DNA of 64,000 nt from Methylococcales bacterium (GTDB taxonomy: Bacteria; Pseudomonadota; Gammaproteobacteria; Methylococcales; Methylomonadaceae). The notes below the pieces were generated by a model, which ran no database searches, was not told the DNA's origin, and saw only the letters and a program-made list of their open reading frames with translations. Position 1 is the stretch's first letter. The number at the start of each line of letters is the position of its first letter. The DNA lies in NCBI GenBank assembly GCA_026399075.1, contig JAPLRR010000079.1, forward strand, positions 31,580 to 95,579. Direction: 5' to 3'. Both the position numbers and the translations under genes were made by a program. Of this stretch, positions 63,790 to 64,000 are shown in pieces.

Positions 63790-63870
63790 CAGCCCCCTCT
63801 CCCTCAGGGAGAGGGTTGGGGAGAGGGGGAGTTAAAATCAGCCTCGCCGTGCACCAGCCCCCTCTCCCTC
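63790..63870. repeat. Two copies of the CCCTCTCCCTC repeat, second copy cut short
   Basis: CAGCCCCCTCTCCCTC at 63790-63805 continues into AGGGAGAGGG to form the palindrome. The same words recur at 63855-63870 but stop abruptly after CCCTC, where unrelated sequence (TTACACGTGTAGG) begins. This suggests insertion of an element at 63870/63871. Confidence 0.6.
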
Positions 63871-64000
63871 TTACACGTGTAGGTTTTTAATAAAAAGTAT
63901 GACGAGACAGTGCGTTGAGGTAAATTGATGAGAGTCATCAACATCTATTTACCGAAGGTACCGCCATGTCTCGCCACCCAGAACTATACCAATGGATCGA
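63871..64000 (+). mobile_element. Probable left end of an insertion sequence (runs off the window)
   Basis: Sequence from 63871 interrupts the repeat before it. It contains TTGATGAGAGTCATCAA (palindromic, 63926-63942) and then a start codon. No right end is visible, so terminal repeats and family cannot be checked. Confidence 0.4.
63966..64000 (+). CDS. First codons of a possible transposase
   Basis: ATG at 63966 opens a frame reading MSRHPELYQWI to the window edge. Eleven residues cannot identify a family; the call rests on the interrupted repeat upstream and the position in a repeat cluster. Confidence 0.3.
   Translation, partial: MSRHPELYQWI

Noticed and set aside
1..64000. tRNA or rRNA genes
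   Set aside because: No cloverleaf with a GTTCRANYC-type T loop or rRNA segment was recognised by eye on either strand; a covariance-model scan would be needed to be certain.

Overview
The window looks like chromosomal DNA of a gammaproteobacterium of moderate GC content. The housekeeping genes (lpxC, spoT-rpoZ, uvrB, pgk, acnB, zapE, dciA, arfB, tonB-exbB-exbD) and the minor pilin operon are of Gram-negative, gammaproteobacterial type. The mix of paired caspase-like proteins, a ba3-type oxidase, a DUF1622 protein and many small palindromic repeats suggests Methylococcales (methanotroph relatives). That order-level placement is an inference from gene content; no 16S rRNA or methane-oxidation gene is present to confirm it.

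Layout. 1-5.0 kb: the 5' part of a secreted sulfatase (minus strand), a membrane PAS histidine kinase with a FixJ-like regulator, 3-methyladenine glycosylase (tag) and glyoxalase I (gloA). 5.4-11.6 kb: an operon of two secreted caspase-fold (C14) proteins and a glycine-zipper lipoprotein. 11.6-15.1 kb: a miniature transposable element, an aspartate aminotransferase and uvrB. 15.5-21.2 kb: the minor pilin operon fimT-pilV-pilW-pilX-pilY1. 21.3-32.0 kb: conserved core genes, mostly on the minus strand. 32.7-33.5 kb: a zinc-ribbon membrane protein and a truncated haemoglobin. 34.2-48.9 kb: a surface polysaccharide locus with KpsE/M/T-type ABC export genes, a glycosyltransferase, a 1323-residue sulfotransferase-like/coiled-coil/DUF4214 protein, a 1376-residue triple glycosyltransferase, an FkbM methyltransferase and a decayed gene remnant. 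49.1-52.2 kb: DUF1622, DedA and the TonB-ExbB-ExbD energy module. 52.6-56.2 kb: a cupin and a compact ba3-type terminal oxidase operon with a 47-residue subunit and a dihaem cytochrome c. 56.5-58.2 kb: two toxin-antitoxin modules, both with damaged toxin genes. 58.5-63.7 kb: a BON lipoprotein and a TolC / HlyD / double-ATPase ABC export set. 63.7-64 kb: a repeat cluster and the start of a probable insertion sequence.

How parts work together. The kps-like genes would export a polymer made by the adjacent glycosyltransferases and possibly decorated by the sulfotransferase-like and FkbM proteins; no outer-membrane exporter is in view. The pil operon supplies the priming complex and tip adhesin of a type IV pilus. 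The oxidase operon encodes all three oxidase subunits plus a likely electron donor. The most unusual observations are a 7-bp triplicated repeat that puts a GNAT toxin out of frame with its best ribosome-binding site, a mazF pseudogene whose two lesions can be read base by base, an in-frame 36-bp minisatellite at the 5' end of the kpsE-like gene, the large glycan-locus fusions, and a MITE whose 8-bp target duplication is still intact.
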